A stretch of 56,517 nt of DNA from Candidatus Gastranaerophilales bacterium (GTDB lineage Bacteria; Cyanobacteriota; Vampirovibrionia; Gastranaerophilales; Gastranaerophilaceae). Under the pieces are notes generated by a model that was not told where the DNA came from, searched no databases, and saw only the letters and a program-made list of their open reading frames with translations. The translations under genes were made by a program, and so were the position numbers. The stretch is from assembly GCA_905235155.1 (NCBI GenBank), contig CAJOKJ010000006.1, positions 1 to 56,517 on the forward strand, in the 5' to 3' direction. This document shows, in pieces, positions 28,733 through 37,204 of the stretch. Numbering within the stretch: the stretch's first letter is position 1; the number at the start of each line of letters is the position of its first letter.

Positions 28733-29288
28733 TTTCGCTAACACCCCAATACGAAATATTTAAATCATTAACGTCAACCAATAAATCATTTTGTTCTTTA
28801 AGCATAGAGCAATGTCCGGAAACAAACTTTTCACGTTCCAAAAATGACTCTTTTCTAATATTTTTTTGCAGCTTAATAATAGAGTCCAATAACGCTTCAG
28901 GCTTTGGAGGACACATTGGTAAATAAATATCAACAGGAATAATTTTATCAATGCCTTTAACAACAGAATAAGAATCCTCTGCAAACATGCCTCCGCCACA
29001 AGCACAGGCACCCATTGCAATAACATATTTTGGTTCTGCAATTTGTTTATATAATTTTAAAACAGCCGGTGCCATTTTGTGAGTAATAGTACCTGCACAA
29101 ATTAATAAATCAGCTTGTCTTGGGGATGCTCTGAAAACTTCCGAGCCAAATCTGGCAATATCATAGTTACTTGCACTGGTCTGCATCATTTCAATTCCGC
29201 AGCAAGACGTTGCAAATGTAAACGGCCAAACTGAATTTGAACGTCCCCAATTTAATATATAATCTATGCTTGACACAATTAAATTCAT
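28725..29288 (-). CDS. nuoB: NADH-quinone oxidoreductase subunit B, N2 cluster (NDH-1)
   Basis: 187 residues, carrying the terminal [4Fe-4S] cluster N2. The tandem cysteines are in [14 protein letters not shown], with further ligands in [11 protein letters not shown] and [14 protein letters not shown]. The start is ATG 29288, one base overlapping the nuoA stop (TAATG), with GAGG 8 nt upstream. Confidence 0.95.
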   Translation of the reverse strand: MNLIVSSIDYILNWGRSNSVWPFTFATSCCGIEMMQTSASNYDIARFGSEVFRASPRQADLLICAGTITHKMAPAVLKLYKQIAEPKYVIAMGACACGGGMFAEDSYSVVKGIDKIIPVDIYLPMCPPKPEALLDSIIKLQKNIRKESFLEREKFVSGHCSMLKEQNDLLVDVNDLNISYWGVSENV

Positions 29289-29638
29289 TATTGCCACCTC
29301 AAAATATTCTTTTTTACAGCGAAAAATAATGAATACAAAAAAATCAAAGTAAAAATAACAGCTTCAAATAAAACATATATATCTAATTCACCCAAAGCAA
29401 CAGCAAAAGGAAATAAAAAAATTGTTTCAACATCAAATATTAAAAACATAATTGCAAAATTTAAAAATTTAACATCAAATTGAATTTTTGCATTTCCAAA
29501 AGTTTTCATGCCGCATTCGTAAGGTAAATCTTCAATTTCATCAGATTTATATCCGACAAAAAATCCAGCTAATACAGATGCAACAGCAAATGCAGCAGAT
29601 AGAATTATAAACATTAATAAAAAAAATAGTTGGTTCAA
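29288..29638 (-). CDS. nuoA: NADH-quinone oxidoreductase subunit A (NDH-1), first gene of the nuo operon
   Basis: 116 residues, three membrane helices, with the family motif [21 protein letters not shown] (quoted to 20) carrying the quinone-gate Cys. The start appears to be TTG at 29638 with a weak GGGG site 7 nt upstream; the next Met is residue 9. A CATAAT box about 30 nt upstream on the minus strand may be the operon promoter. The order A-B-C-D-H-I-J-K-L-M-N has no nuoE, F or G, as in the 11-subunit complexes of Cyanobacteria and several anaerobes, so the electron donor is not NADH through the usual module. Confidence 0.92.
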   Translation of the reverse strand: MNQLFFLLMFIILSAAFAVASVLAGFFVGYKSDEIEDLPYECGMKTFGNAKIQFDVKFLNFAIMFLIFDVETIFLFPFAVALGELDIYVLFEAVIFTLIFLYSLFFAVKKNILRWQ

Positions 29639-29732
29639 AATATTACCCCGTGTTAAGTATTATGATAACTTAAATTTTATTGATATAATAGTAGATGTTG
29701 TGAATTATTAAGTTGAATTTCAAATACATATT

Positions 29733-30395
29733 ATGAAAAATTTTACAATAATATCAATAATCTTGTGTATAATCTTTTGTACTAATAGTGCCAATGCACT
29801 TGACGGTGCAGTTGAATACAATAGCGTAAATATTGACTATTCTGTTATTCAAGCAAAAAAATATGTAAAACTTGGAGATAACTTCTTAAATAAAGCAGAA
29901 AAAACAAAAAATATAACAAAAGAAAAACAACTATTTTATTACGGTGAAGCATTAGGTTCTTATATTGCCGCAACAGAAGCAAATCCCGAATTAATAGATG
30001 TATATGGAAAAATTGGATACATATATGGCAAATTAAAAAAATATTCTCTTGCTAAATCATATCTAAACAAAGGTTTAAATATGAATATTAAAAATCCGAC
30101 AGTAAATTACTACTATGGACTTGTTGCTTACGACATGCAAAACTTTAACGATGCTGTAAAATATCTCAAGGCTGCATCAAAATACAATTATTATGATAAA
30201 TATGAAGTTAATTTCAAACTGGGAGAAACAAACGAAAAATTAGCTGATTTGGTAAAAGCCAGAGAGGCCTATGCAAAGGCTCTATCAGCAAGACCCAATG
30301 ACAAAGCTGCCAAAGCAAAAATACGTATGATAGATGACTTAAAATATAAAAATTCGCAGTATTATTTTCGTAAGAAACCATTTTACTATGATTAG
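29733..30395 (+). CDS. Secreted TPR-repeat protein
   Basis: 220 residues with a signal peptide (about 1-22, ending NANAL...) and at least three TPR-like helical pairs, e.g. IDVYGKIGYIYGKLKKYSLAKS, TVNYYYGLVAYDMQNFNDAVKYL and EVNFKLGETNEKLADLVKAREAY (each partly quoted). It is presumably a periplasmic scaffold. No Shine-Dalgarno site is evident; a TATAAT at 29684-29689 would give a leader of about 37 nt. The next secreted gene starts 11 nt after it, so they form one transcript. Confidence 0.8.
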   Translation: MKNFTIISIILCIIFCTNSANALDGAVEYNSVNIDYSVIQAKKYVKLGDNFLNKAEKTKNITKEKQLFYYGEALGSYIAATEANPELIDVYGKIGYIYGKLKKYSLAKSYLNKGLNMNIKNPTVNYYYGLVAYDMQNFNDAVKYLKAASKYNYYDKYEVNFKLGETNEKLADLVKAREAYAKALSARPNDKAAKAKIRMIDDLKYKNSQYYFRKKPFYYD

Positions 30396-30406
30396 AGGTA
30401 CACACA

Positions 30407-32200
30407 ATGAAAAAATCAGTAGTTAAATTTTTATTACTAATAACATTTATAAGTATACAAAACTTTGCACTTGCGTCTGATAGTCCATATTTTGAATATA
30501 TACCGACAACACATGAACAAGTTTATCAAAAAAGCTCATACCGATACAATGCAATTGACCCTACACTTAAAAACAATCTTGCAGGAAGCGGATATCCGGG
30601 TATGCGTGGTGCTAATCAATTGGTAATATATTCATCATCACACGGAATTTCAACAAATACTAATGAATTTGGGGCAGAAGCAATAGTTGACGGAAATACA
30701 GTTACATCATTAAGCGGTGCTGATTCTCTTATACCAACAAATGGACTGGTGATAAGTGCTCACGGTAGAGCAAAAACTTGGCTAAACCAAAATATACATG
30801 TCGGAACCAAAATTTACATTGATACAAATACAAAAACTATTACTGCACTTACAACATCAGAAAGCTATATATTTGCAGCAAAAGAAAAAATCGAAGAAGC
30901 AAATACAATGGTAAATTATTATATGCACAATAGCTACAACTATTATGCAAAACCCACAAAAGAGCTAATAAGCCAAGCAAAAAGAAACTTAAGAAAAGCA
31001 CACAGAAATTCTGCCTCTGCAAAAGAATTTGCACAACTTGCAATGCAAAACGCAAATGACGCACTTGCAACAGCAATACCATATAAAGCCAACGAATTAA
31101 AAGGTATATGGATTAGACCGACAAGCAATTCCGAAGCAGGAATTATATCTGCACTGGACAAGCTTAAAGCATCAGGAATAAATAATGTATTCTTAGAAAC
31201 ATATTTTCATGGTAAAACAATCTATCCAAGTGAAGTTATGAAAAATTATGGCTTTACTGTGCAAAACGAGCAATTTAAAGGCATAGATACACTTGCTATA
31301 TGGATAAAAGAAGCACACAAAAGGAATATAAAAGTTAATATATGGTTTGAAGCATTTTATCTCGGTAACAAGCCTCAAACAGATACCGCTATTTTGGCTG
31401 TTAAACCGGAATGGTCAAATTTAAATCTAAAAAATAAAGATTCAGAAGTACCGGTTACATCGGTATCAGAACACAACGGATATTTTTTAGACCCTTCTAA
31501 CCCAGAAGTTCAAGACTTTTTGACAAATTTAGTTAAAGAAATAATTACAAAATATCAACCTGACGGTTTTAATTTTGATTATTGCAGATACCCTCAGTCT
31601 ATTGCATCAAAATATGCAGGATATGCTCAATCAAATTGGGGATATACAAAGTATGCCCGAGATGAATTTAAAACTATATATGGTCAAGATCCTATTGATA
31701 TTGCCTACGGAACAAAAGTGTGGTCTGACTGGGACAATTACAGACGTGATAAGATAACACTTTTTATGTCAAAAGTATCAAAATTATGTAGAGATAACAA
31801 AATTGCCATAACAGCAGTTGTATTTCCTAACAGAACTATGGCTCTTGAAACAAAACAACAAGATTGGTCAACTTGGTCAGATAATAACTACATAGATGCT
31901 TTTACACCGCTGTATCTGACTTGTGATGCAAAAACAATAAAAGTTATGATATTTGATATGCTTAAAGACATGTCACCTAAGACAAAACTTTATGCTGGTT
32001 TGTTCGTAACATTTATGAACGGGTCATCAGAAGATTTAATAAGACAAATACACGAAACAAGAAAATTAAATCTTGGCGGAATAATTTTATTTGACTATGC
32101 ACACTTGCAAGACAAGTACATAAAAACACTTACAAAAAGTGTATTTTCAAACAATTGCTGCTCAATAATACCTGCAAATTACAAAAAAGGATGGTTTTAA
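30407..32200 (+). CDS. Secreted glycosyl-hydrolase-like protein (GHL10/DUF187 family) with an extra N-terminal domain
   Basis: 597 residues with a signal peptide ending near FALAS (24). The C-terminal ~380 residues form a GHL10 TIM barrel: ELKGIWIRPTS, NNVFLETYFHGKTIYPS, NIKVNIWFEAFYLG, PDGFNFDYCRYP, ITAVVFPNR and GGIILFDYAHL. Characterised relatives are few, and cell-envelope or polysaccharide cleavage is the usual guess. Residues about 60-150 resemble an exopolysaccharide-type beta domain (GANQLVIYSSS ... TNEFGAEAIVDGN), then a Lys/Ala-rich helical spacer. AGAGGT precedes the start. It is co-transcribed with the TPR gene. Confidence 0.82.
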   Translation: MKKSVVKFLLLITFISIQNFALASDSPYFEYIPTTHEQVYQKSSYRYNAIDPTLKNNLAGSGYPGMRGANQLVIYSSSHGISTNTNEFGAEAIVDGNTVTSLSGADSLIPTNGLVISAHGRAKTWLNQNIHVGTKIYIDTNTKTITALTTSESYIFAAKEKIEEANTMVNYYMHNSYNYYAKPTKELISQAKRNLRKAHRNSASAKEFAQLAMQNANDALATAIPYKANELKGIWIRPTSNSEAGIISALDKLKASGINNVFLETYFHGKTIYPSEVMKNYGFTVQNEQFKGIDTLAIWIKEAHKRNIKVNIWFEAFYLGNKPQTDTAILAVKPEWSNLNLKNKDSEVPVTSVSEHNGYFLDPSNPEVQDFLTNLVKEIITKYQPDGFNFDYCRYPQSIASKYAGYAQSNWGYTKYARDEFKTIYGQDPIDIAYGTKVWSDWDNYRRDKITLFMSKVSKLCRDNKIAITAVVFPNRTMALETKQQDWSTWSDNNYIDAFTPLYLTCDAKTIKVMIFDMLKDMSPKTKLYAGLFVTFMNGSSEDLIRQIHETRKLNLGGIILFDYAHLQDKYIKTLTKSVFSNNCCSIIPANYKKGWF

Positions 32201-32394
32201 TGCAAGAAGAAAATAACAAAAAAACACAAAACAAATTTTTAGGTATTATGTTCGATTGCTGCGGTGTTTACGGAAGAATTTACAAAAATAAAGAAGGAAC
32301 AGCATATACTGGTAGATGCCCGAAGTGTATGCGACCGATAAAAGTTCAAATCGGTGAAGGTGGTACAGGGCAAAGATTTTTTAGAGGATTTTAA
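32200..32394 (+). CDS. Small zinc-ribbon-like protein (64 aa)
   Basis: The start ATG 32200 shares its A with the upstream stop (TAATG), and AAAAAAGGATGG supplies the ribosome site. The product has CC at residues 20-21 and CPKC near 42-45, so one zinc site is likely, and it ends GEGGTGQRFFRGF. Short proteins with a CPxC pair and a GxGGTxxRFF tail occur in other bacteria without known function. It is translationally coupled to the GHL10 gene and is followed 2 nt later by the peptidase gene. Confidence 0.75.
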   Translation: MQEENNKKTQNKFLGIMFDCCGVYGRIYKNKEGTAYTGRCPKCMRPIKVQIGEGGTGQRFFRGF

Positions 32395-32395
32395 C

Positions 32396-33547
32396 ATGGA
32401 AAAATTAAGAAAAAAAGAAGAACTAATTGACATTTTTTACAATTTAACAAGTATACCCTCTCCGTCACTTCATGAAGAAAAAGTTGTCGAATGGGTAAGA
32501 GAATTTTGCAAAAAAGAAAATCTGAACTTTATGACAGATGACTATAATAATGTAATAATCAAACTACCGGCAACTGACGAAACAAAGCCTCTTATGGCAC
32601 TTTCATCACACATGGACGTGGTAGGAGATGATTCACCTGTTGTACCAATTATTGACGGAGATTACATTCACGCAAACAACAGAACTCTCGGAGGGGACGA
32701 TAAATTTGGAATGTCTGCGGCACTAAAATTATTAAAAGACACTAAAAATTCTGATATGAAGCATGGCGGCTTGGAAGTTGTATTTACGAGAGATGAAGAA
32801 AATGGAATGTCCGGCATTAAGAACTTTAATTTTAACAATTTAAATGCTAAATACGTAATTGTTTGCGATGCAGATGAATTTGGAGTGCTTCAAGTATCAG
32901 GTGCAAGTTATTGCAACGGACACATAGAAATTAACTGCAAAGGCGGTCATTCAGGTATTGAAATAGCAGATAAAACAAAACCTAATGCGGCAAAATTAAT
33001 GGCAGAATTGTGTAATAACATTCCTCAAGGTGTTTGCTATGAAGATGAAACAGGTGTTGTAACTTCAATAAATTTAGGTGGAATAAAAGCAGGTGATATT
33101 AATGTAACTAATGTTTTAAATCCATACGCAGAAGCAACATATTCCATAAGAAGTGCAAATCTTGCAAAAGAAAAAGAATTAATAGATAAAATTCAAAAAA
33201 TAATTGAAGAATTTAACGAAAAATATAAAGGTATAGCAAAAGCAACAGGAACATTTAAACAAAAAATACCTGCATTTGAAAAATCAACTGATACATATAT
33301 CCCTAACGTTTTTGAACGTGCAGCAAAAAAACTTGGAATTAAGTACTTAATAAATTCTTTCCATGCAGGAGCCGAAACACACATCTATTGCCAACACAAA
33401 AACGCTAAAGGTGAAACATTCATACCATTTTTAATGGGACTTGCTGACCTTTATAATATGCACTCGGCAGATGAAAAAATCGACTATAAAAGCTTCTTAA
33501 AGGGCTATGATTTACTTAAGGAGTTTTTCCTCGAGTTCAACAAATAA
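32396..33547 (+). CDS. M20-family metallopeptidase, PepT-like
   Basis: 383 residues from ATG 32396 (MEKLRKKEE), with AGAGGA 8 nt upstream. The dizinc exopeptidase ligands are visible: SSHMDVVG, the bridging Asp in TLGGDDKFG, EENGMSG with the catalytic Glu, VCDADEFG, and a late His in FHAGAETHIY. It fits the PepT-like subgroup of tripeptidases, probably cytoplasmic peptide turnover. Its 3' end overlaps convergent tmk by 36 nt. Confidence 0.9.
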   Translation: MEKLRKKEELIDIFYNLTSIPSPSLHEEKVVEWVREFCKKENLNFMTDDYNNVIIKLPATDETKPLMALSSHMDVVGDDSPVVPIIDGDYIHANNRTLGGDDKFGMSAALKLLKDTKNSDMKHGGLEVVFTRDEENGMSGIKNFNFNNLNAKYVIVCDADEFGVLQVSGASYCNGHIEINCKGGHSGIEIADKTKPNAAKLMAELCNNIPQGVCYEDETGVVTSINLGGIKAGDINVTNVLNPYAEATYSIRSANLAKEKELIDKIQKIIEEFNEKYKGIAKATGTFKQKIPAFEKSTDTYIPNVFERAAKKLGIKYLINSFHAGAETHIYCQHKNAKGETFIPFLMGLADLYNMHSADEKIDYKSFLKGYDLLKEFFLEFNK

Positions 33548-34138
33548 ATTAACGACTTTAGAATGGATATTTTCAATGGAATCAACCGCATTAATAACTT
33601 TGATGCGGTTTGGTTCTTTTTGAGCAATTTTTAAGTACCCTTGACGAACCCTTTCAAAAAATTCTTTACCTGAAGATTCCATTCTATCTTTTTCTTTTCC
33701 AATTCTTTTCATAGAAGTTTCAACATCAATATCAAAAACAAAAGTTAAATCAGGTTTTAATCCGCTTGTTGCAATATTATTAAGCATATCAATTCTTTCA
33801 ACGTCAAGTTCTCTGCCATATCCTTGATAAGCAAGAGAAGAATCAGTATGCCTGTCACTAATTACTATGCGACCTAAATCAACATTTCTTTTTACAATTA
33901 CATCAACATTTTGTGCTCTGTCAGCAAGAAATAAAAAAGATTCACAAACAGGTGAAACTTCACCGTCATAATTTAATAGCAAATCTCTTATCTTTTGTCC
34001 TAAACCGGAACATCCCGGTTCCCTTGTTAAAACAACTTCATATCCCCTGTATTGTAAATATTCTTGTAATAACTTTATCTGAGTAGTCTTACCACAACCG
34101 TCAGCACCCTCAAATGTAATAAAAAGACCTTTTTTCAT
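33512..34138 (-). CDS. tmk: Thymidylate kinase
   Basis: 208 residues, phosphorylating dTMP to dTDP. P-loop FEGADGCGKTTQ (8-19), the DR(Y/H) motif region ISDRHTDSSLAYQGYGR, and TREPG. TAGGAG lies 6 nt before ATG 34138. It follows the rplA terminator closely; a TATTAT lies directly after that terminator T-run. The 3' end overlaps the peptidase gene. Confidence 0.96.
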   Translation of the reverse strand: MKKGLFITFEGADGCGKTTQIKLLQEYLQYRGYEVVLTREPGCSGLGQKIRDLLLNYDGEVSPVCESFLFLADRAQNVDVIVKRNVDLGRIVISDRHTDSSLAYQGYGRELDVERIDMLNNIATSGLKPDLTFVFDIDVETSMKRIGKEKDRMESSGKEFFERVRQGYLKIAQKEPNRIKVINAVDSIENIHSKVVNLFVELEEKLLK

Positions 34139-34153
34139 ATAAACTCCTATAAT

Positions 34154-34179
34154 AAAAAAAGCGTGGCATAGCCACGCTC
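34154..34179 (-). terminator. Rho-independent terminator after rplA
   Basis: On the minus strand AGCGTGGC, TAT and GCCACGCT form a stem (34178-34160) followed by T7. It ends the secE-nusG-rplK-rplA operon. Confidence 0.93.
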
Positions 34180-34196
34180 AATAAATAATGCAACAA

Positions 34197-34922
34197 CTAG
34201 CCTAAGTAATCTTTTACTTCTGCTTGTAGAGCCTTTGTATCCAATTTTATACCTGGACCCATTGTTGTTGATAAATACGCTGATTTAATATATGTACCTT
34301 TTGCTGAAGATGGTTTTGCTTTAATAATTGCTTCAGCAAGTGTAGCATAGTTTTTCATTAAATCATCAACACTGAATTGCACTTTACCGATTGGGCAGTG
34401 AATCATACCTTGCTTGTCGGCACGAAATTCAACTTTACCGGCTTTAGCATCTTGAACAGCTTTACCAACTTCAAGAGTAACTGTTCCTGTTTTAGGGTTT
34501 GGCATTAAGCCTTTTGGACCTAATACACGACCTAATTTACCAAGCATACCCATACAATCAGGTGTAGCAATTAAAGTATCAAATTCAAACCAACCTTTTT
34601 CGATTTTTTCAATGATATCTTCTGTACCTGCATAGTCTGCACCTGCTGCTTTTGCTTCATCTACTTTATTACCTTTTGCGATAACACAAACTCTTACGGT
34701 TTTACCTAAGCCTGCCGGTAATACAGTAGTTGAACGGATTTGTTGATCAGCGTGTTTTACTTCAATACCTAATCTCATGTGGCATTCTACTGTTTCATTA
34801 AATTTTGAAACTGCTTCTGAGATTTCTTTTAATTTTTTCAATGCTTCCAAGCCTGTTGTAGGTTGTTCAAAACCTTCCAACAACTCTTGCATTTTTTGTT
34901 GTTTTTTTGTTAATTTTGCCAT
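34197..34922 (-). CDS. rplA: 50S ribosomal protein L1
   Basis: 241 residues. The signature [20 protein letters not shown] is intact. L1 forms the L1 stalk and, in many bacteria, represses its own operon by binding a stalk-like mRNA structure; candidate sites lie before rplK and rplA here. AAGGA precedes ATG 34922. rplJ and rplL, which usually follow, are absent: a terminator and tmk come next. Confidence 0.97.
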   Translation of the reverse strand: MAKLTKKQQKMQELLEGFEQPTTGLEALKKLKEISEAVSKFNETVECHMRLGIEVKHADQQIRSTTVLPAGLGKTVRVCVIAKGNKVDEAKAAGADYAGTEDIIEKIEKGWFEFDTLIATPDCMGMLGKLGRVLGPKGLMPNPKTGTVTLEVGKAVQDAKAGKVEFRADKQGMIHCPIGKVQFSVDDLMKNYATLAEAIIKAKPSSAKGTYIKSAYLSTTMGPGIKLDTKALQAEVKDYLG

Positions 34923-34937
34923 TTTAATTTTCCTTTC

Positions 34938-34968
34938 GTGGTATTAGCGGACGTATACGTCCTTCCAT
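34938..34968 (-). promoter_or_regulatory. Candidate L1-binding mRNA element upstream of rplA
   Basis: In the minus-strand transcript TGG pairs with CCA (34967-34965 with 34941-34939) around AAG, an inner hairpin GGACGTATACGTCC and CGCTAATA. The arrangement matches the element before rplK with changed but still paired inner-stem bases. Confidence 0.5.
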
Positions 34969-34976
34969 TCACTACG

Positions 34977-35402
34977 TTACTGCTTTACAGTAACACCCAT
35001 TGCTCTGCATGAACCCTTAATCATTTCAACAGCAGCTTCTAGTGTTGTTGCATTTAAATCGTTCATTTTGATTTTTGCAATTTCTTCAAGTTGTTCTTGA
35101 GTAATTTCACCAACTTTTGTTTTGTTTGGTGTTGCAGAACCTTTAGGAAGATTTAAAATTTTCTTAATTAGAACAGGAGCCGGAGGTGATTTTGTCACGA
35201 AAGTAAAACTTCTGTCTTCATAAACATCGATAACAACCGGAATAATGTAACCTGCTTGAGATTCAGTTTTTGCGTTGAATTGTTTGCAGAAATCCATGAT
35301 GTTTACACCGTGTTGACCTAATGCAGGACCAACAGGTGGAGACGGATTTGCTTTACCGGCTTCGATTTGGAGTTTAATTTTTCCTACTACTTTTTTTGCC
35401 AT
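34977..35402 (-). CDS. rplK: 50S ribosomal protein L11
   Basis: 141 residues, the usual length. The N-terminal [16 protein letters not shown]-type motif reads [20 protein letters not shown], and the C-terminal rRNA-binding domain ends [21 protein letters not shown] precedes ATG 35402. It lies between nusG and rplA. Confidence 0.98.
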   Translation of the reverse strand: MAKKVVGKIKLQIEAGKANPSPPVGPALGQHGVNIMDFCKQFNAKTESQAGYIIPVVIDVYEDRSFTFVTKSPPAPVLIKKILNLPKGSATPNKTKVGEITQEQLEEIAKIKMNDLNATTLEAAVEMIKGSCRAMGVTVKQ

Positions 35403-35416
35403 TTCTTATCCTTTCT

Positions 35417-35443
35417 GTGGTAATAACGGGATACCCCTTCCAC
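35417..35443 (-). promoter_or_regulatory. Candidate L1-binding mRNA element upstream of rplK
   Basis: In the minus-strand transcript GTGG (35443-35440) pairs with CCAC (35420-35417) around AAG, an inner hairpin GGGTATCCC and GTTATTA. It has the same two-helix layout as the element before rplA. Confidence 0.5.
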
Positions 35444-35453
35444 AATTTTGTAC

Positions 35454-35468
35454 TGAGCAACCTGCTCA
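35454..35468 (-). repeat. Hairpin directly after the nusG stop
   Basis: TGAGCA (35468-35463) and TGCTCA (35459-35454) on the minus strand form a 6-bp stem with a 3-nt loop two bases beyond the nusG stop. There is no T-run; it may shape the nusG-rplK junction. Confidence 0.4.
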
Positions 35469-35469
35469 A

Positions 35470-36231
35470 TTATAATTTTTGAATTTGTTTGTATTCTAAT
35501 TCTACCGGTGTTTCACGTCCGAATATAGAAACATTTGCTCTTAATTTTGCCTTATCAGGATATACTTCTGTAATATCACCAACAAATTCGGCAAACGGAC
35601 CCGATGTAATACGAACTTTATCACCCGGTTTAACATCAAGTTCAATTTTCTGAGGTGCAGTTGATGAGGTTCTGTTGATAACTTTTTTGATTTCACTATC
35701 CTTTGCCGGAATAGGATTTTTTGCTGTACCTACAAAACGAGTAACACCTGCCGTATGTCTAACAACATACCAGCTGTCTTCATCCATTATCATCTCTACC
35801 AATACATATCCGGGAAAAACATTTTCATCTTTTTCGGTTTTCTTTCCTGCTTTTACATGAGTAACTGTCTTTTGAGGAACTTCAACCCTGAAAATCTTTT
35901 CAGACATGTTCATATATTCAATACGTTTTTCTAAATTTACTTTAACCTTATTTTCATATCCTGAATAAGTATTTACAATATACCAACGCTTTTCAGGTGC
36001 TTTTTTAGGCTTTTCAACTACTTCTTCTTTAACTTCTTTTACATCTTCAGAAGCCTCAGTCTTTTCTTTTTTAGCTCTTGGCTTACGTTCTGTTTTTGGT
36101 TTTGCGGTTTTTGTTTTCTTGGCTTTTGATGGAACACCATCTCCAACAACAATATCTCCGACTAAATCTCTACTTGTTTTTACTACTTCAGCTTGTTCAT
36201 CCAAGAACAATTCTTCATCTTTTTTTGCCAT
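35470..36231 (-). CDS. nusG: Transcription termination/antitermination factor NusG with a long N-terminal extension
   Basis: 253 residues, against about 180 for typical NusG. The NGN domain begins only around residue 82 (RWYIVNTYSGYENKVK) and contains FPGYVLVEMIMD. A C-terminal KOW domain (KPGDKVRITSGPFAEFVGDI) follows. Residues 1-80 are a Lys/Glu/Ala/Thr-rich, apparently disordered tail (AKKTKTAKPKTERKPRAKK). AAGGA precedes ATG 36231, and the extension is in frame with a good ribosome site, so it looks translated. Neighbour of secE, as in most bacteria. Confidence 0.95.
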   Translation of the reverse strand: MAKKDEELFLDEQAEVVKTSRDLVGDIVVGDGVPSKAKKTKTAKPKTERKPRAKKEKTEASEDVKEVKEEVVEKPKKAPEKRWYIVNTYSGYENKVKVNLEKRIEYMNMSEKIFRVEVPQKTVTHVKAGKKTEKDENVFPGYVLVEMIMDEDSWYVVRHTAGVTRFVGTAKNPIPAKDSEIKKVINRTSSTAPQKIELDVKPGDKVRITSGPFAEFVGDITEVYPDKAKLRANVSIFGRETPVELEYKQIQKL

Positions 36232-36246
36232 AATAATTTATATTCC

Positions 36247-36444
36247 TTAACTATTAGGTAACAAACCTAAAACTGCTTTAAAAATAATATCAATAAGATA
36301 AACAGACACTGTAAAAAATGCAACAATTGCGACAACAAATATTGTTTCTGCAATTACTTGTTGTTTTTCAGGCCAATTTATTTTGCCCCACTCTGCTCTT
36401 ACCCCTTGAAAGTAAGTAACTATTGCTTGCTTTGTTTCATTCAT
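36247..36444 (-). CDS. secE: Preprotein translocase subunit SecE
   Basis: A 65-residue single-helix form. The amphipathic segment GVRAEWGKINWPEKQQVIAET (about 14-34, quoted in part) and one membrane helix (about 33-58) match SecE. AAAGGT precedes the ATG. It sits between tRNA-Trp and nusG, the standard order. Confidence 0.95.
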   Translation of the reverse strand: MNETKQAIVTYFQGVRAEWGKINWPEKQQVIAETIFVVAIVAFFTVSVYLIDIIFKAVLGLLPNS

Positions 36445-36467
36445 GACAATTTACCTTTTATATAACT

Positions 36468-36540
36468 CGCGCCCTGAAGGACTCGAACCCTCGACATCCG
36501 GTTTTGGAGACCGACGTTCTACCAACTGAACTAAGGACGC
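36468..36540 (-). tRNA. trnW: tRNA-Trp (anticodon CCA)
   Basis: A 73-nt cloverleaf on the minus strand. The acceptor stem pairs GCGTCCT with AGGGCGC (one G-T). The D arm is AGTTCAGTTGGTAGAACG, the anticodon loop reads CTCCAAA, and the T arm has GGTTCGAGTCC. The discriminator base is G, and the 3' CCA is not encoded. It lies between rpmG and secE. Confidence 0.97.
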
Positions 36541-36556
36541 TTTTAGTTGCTTTGTA

Positions 36557-36724
36557 CTACTTAGTTTCTTTATGACTTGTATGTTTTTGACATCTTGGAC
36601 AATATTTATTTAATTCCATTCTTTCTTTGCTTGTTTTTTTATTTTTTACGGTAGTGTAATTTCTTTCTTTACATTCTTCACAAGCTAATACTACCATTTT
36701 GTCAACTCTACCTTTGATGCCCAT
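36557..36724 (-). CDS. rpmG: 50S ribosomal protein L33
   Basis: 55 residues beginning [18 protein letters not shown], with both zinc pairs present (CEEC and CPRC), so it is the zinc-binding (C+) paralogue type. The middle reads [25 protein letters not shown] lies 7 nt before ATG 36724. It heads the cluster rpmG-tRNA-Trp-secE-nusG-rplK-rplA. Confidence 0.95.
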   Translation of the reverse strand: MGIKGRVDKMVVLACEECKERNYTTVKNKKTSKERMELNKYCPRCQKHTSHKETK

Positions 36725-36760
36725 TTTTTATTCCTTCTTTCAAAAATGTTACCTATTAAA

Positions 36761-36791
36761 ATAGAATGTGTTTTTCAAAATCACATTCTAT
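36761..36791 (-). repeat. Hairpin between the 36855 gene and rpmG
   Basis: ATAGAATGTG (36761-36770) and CACATTCTAT (36782-36791) are perfect 10-nt arms. On the minus strand the stem is followed by TTTAATAG, a weak T-run. It may terminate the upstream operon, or fold in the rpmG leader if transcription starts at a TATAAG-like box just upstream. Confidence 0.55.
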
Positions 36792-36854
36792 CCTTAACTT
36801 ATATACTGATTTTACAACAAACAAAATAAATTGCAAATATTATGTTACGTAATA

Positions 36855-37196
36855 TTATTCTTGTTTAGATTCTTCTTGGAAATCTACTTTATTTGCTTCA
36901 ATCCAAGTTGCTTCAAGCTCTTCTCTTATACCTGATTTATTTAACCATTTTGGAATATATTTTTGATCAGGTCCGATAGAACCTGTAATAACAGAACCAT
37001 CTTCAATCATAAAGCAAGCTTCAGATATTCCAATTCTAATCCACACATGAGGAGTTCGTTCCTTTGATGGTGTCATATATACTTTTAAATTATTATACCT
37101 TTGAACATTAATACTACTTCTATTATAAGCATCTTGCTGCTGGTCAATTATAAACTCACGCAACATGTTTTCGTATCGGTTTAAAGTATATGCCAT
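36855..37196 (-). CDS. Conserved-looking hypothetical protein
   Basis: 113 residues without signal peptide or membrane helix. It mixes charged helices (RYENMLREFIIDQQQDAYNR) with a beta-like core (HVWIRIGISEACFMIEDGSVITG) and has an acidic C-terminus. AGGAGG sits 6 nt before ATG 37196. It starts 8 nt after the DUF711 gene and is the last gene of the operon that begins with the MotA-like gene. I do not recognise a family. Confidence 0.7.
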   Translation of the reverse strand: MAYTLNRYENMLREFIIDQQQDAYNRSSINVQRYNNLKVYMTPSKERTPHVWIRIGISEACFMIEDGSVITGSIGPDQKYIPKWLNKSGIREELEATWIEANKVDFQEESKQE

Positions 37197-37204
37197 ATAA
37201 CCTC

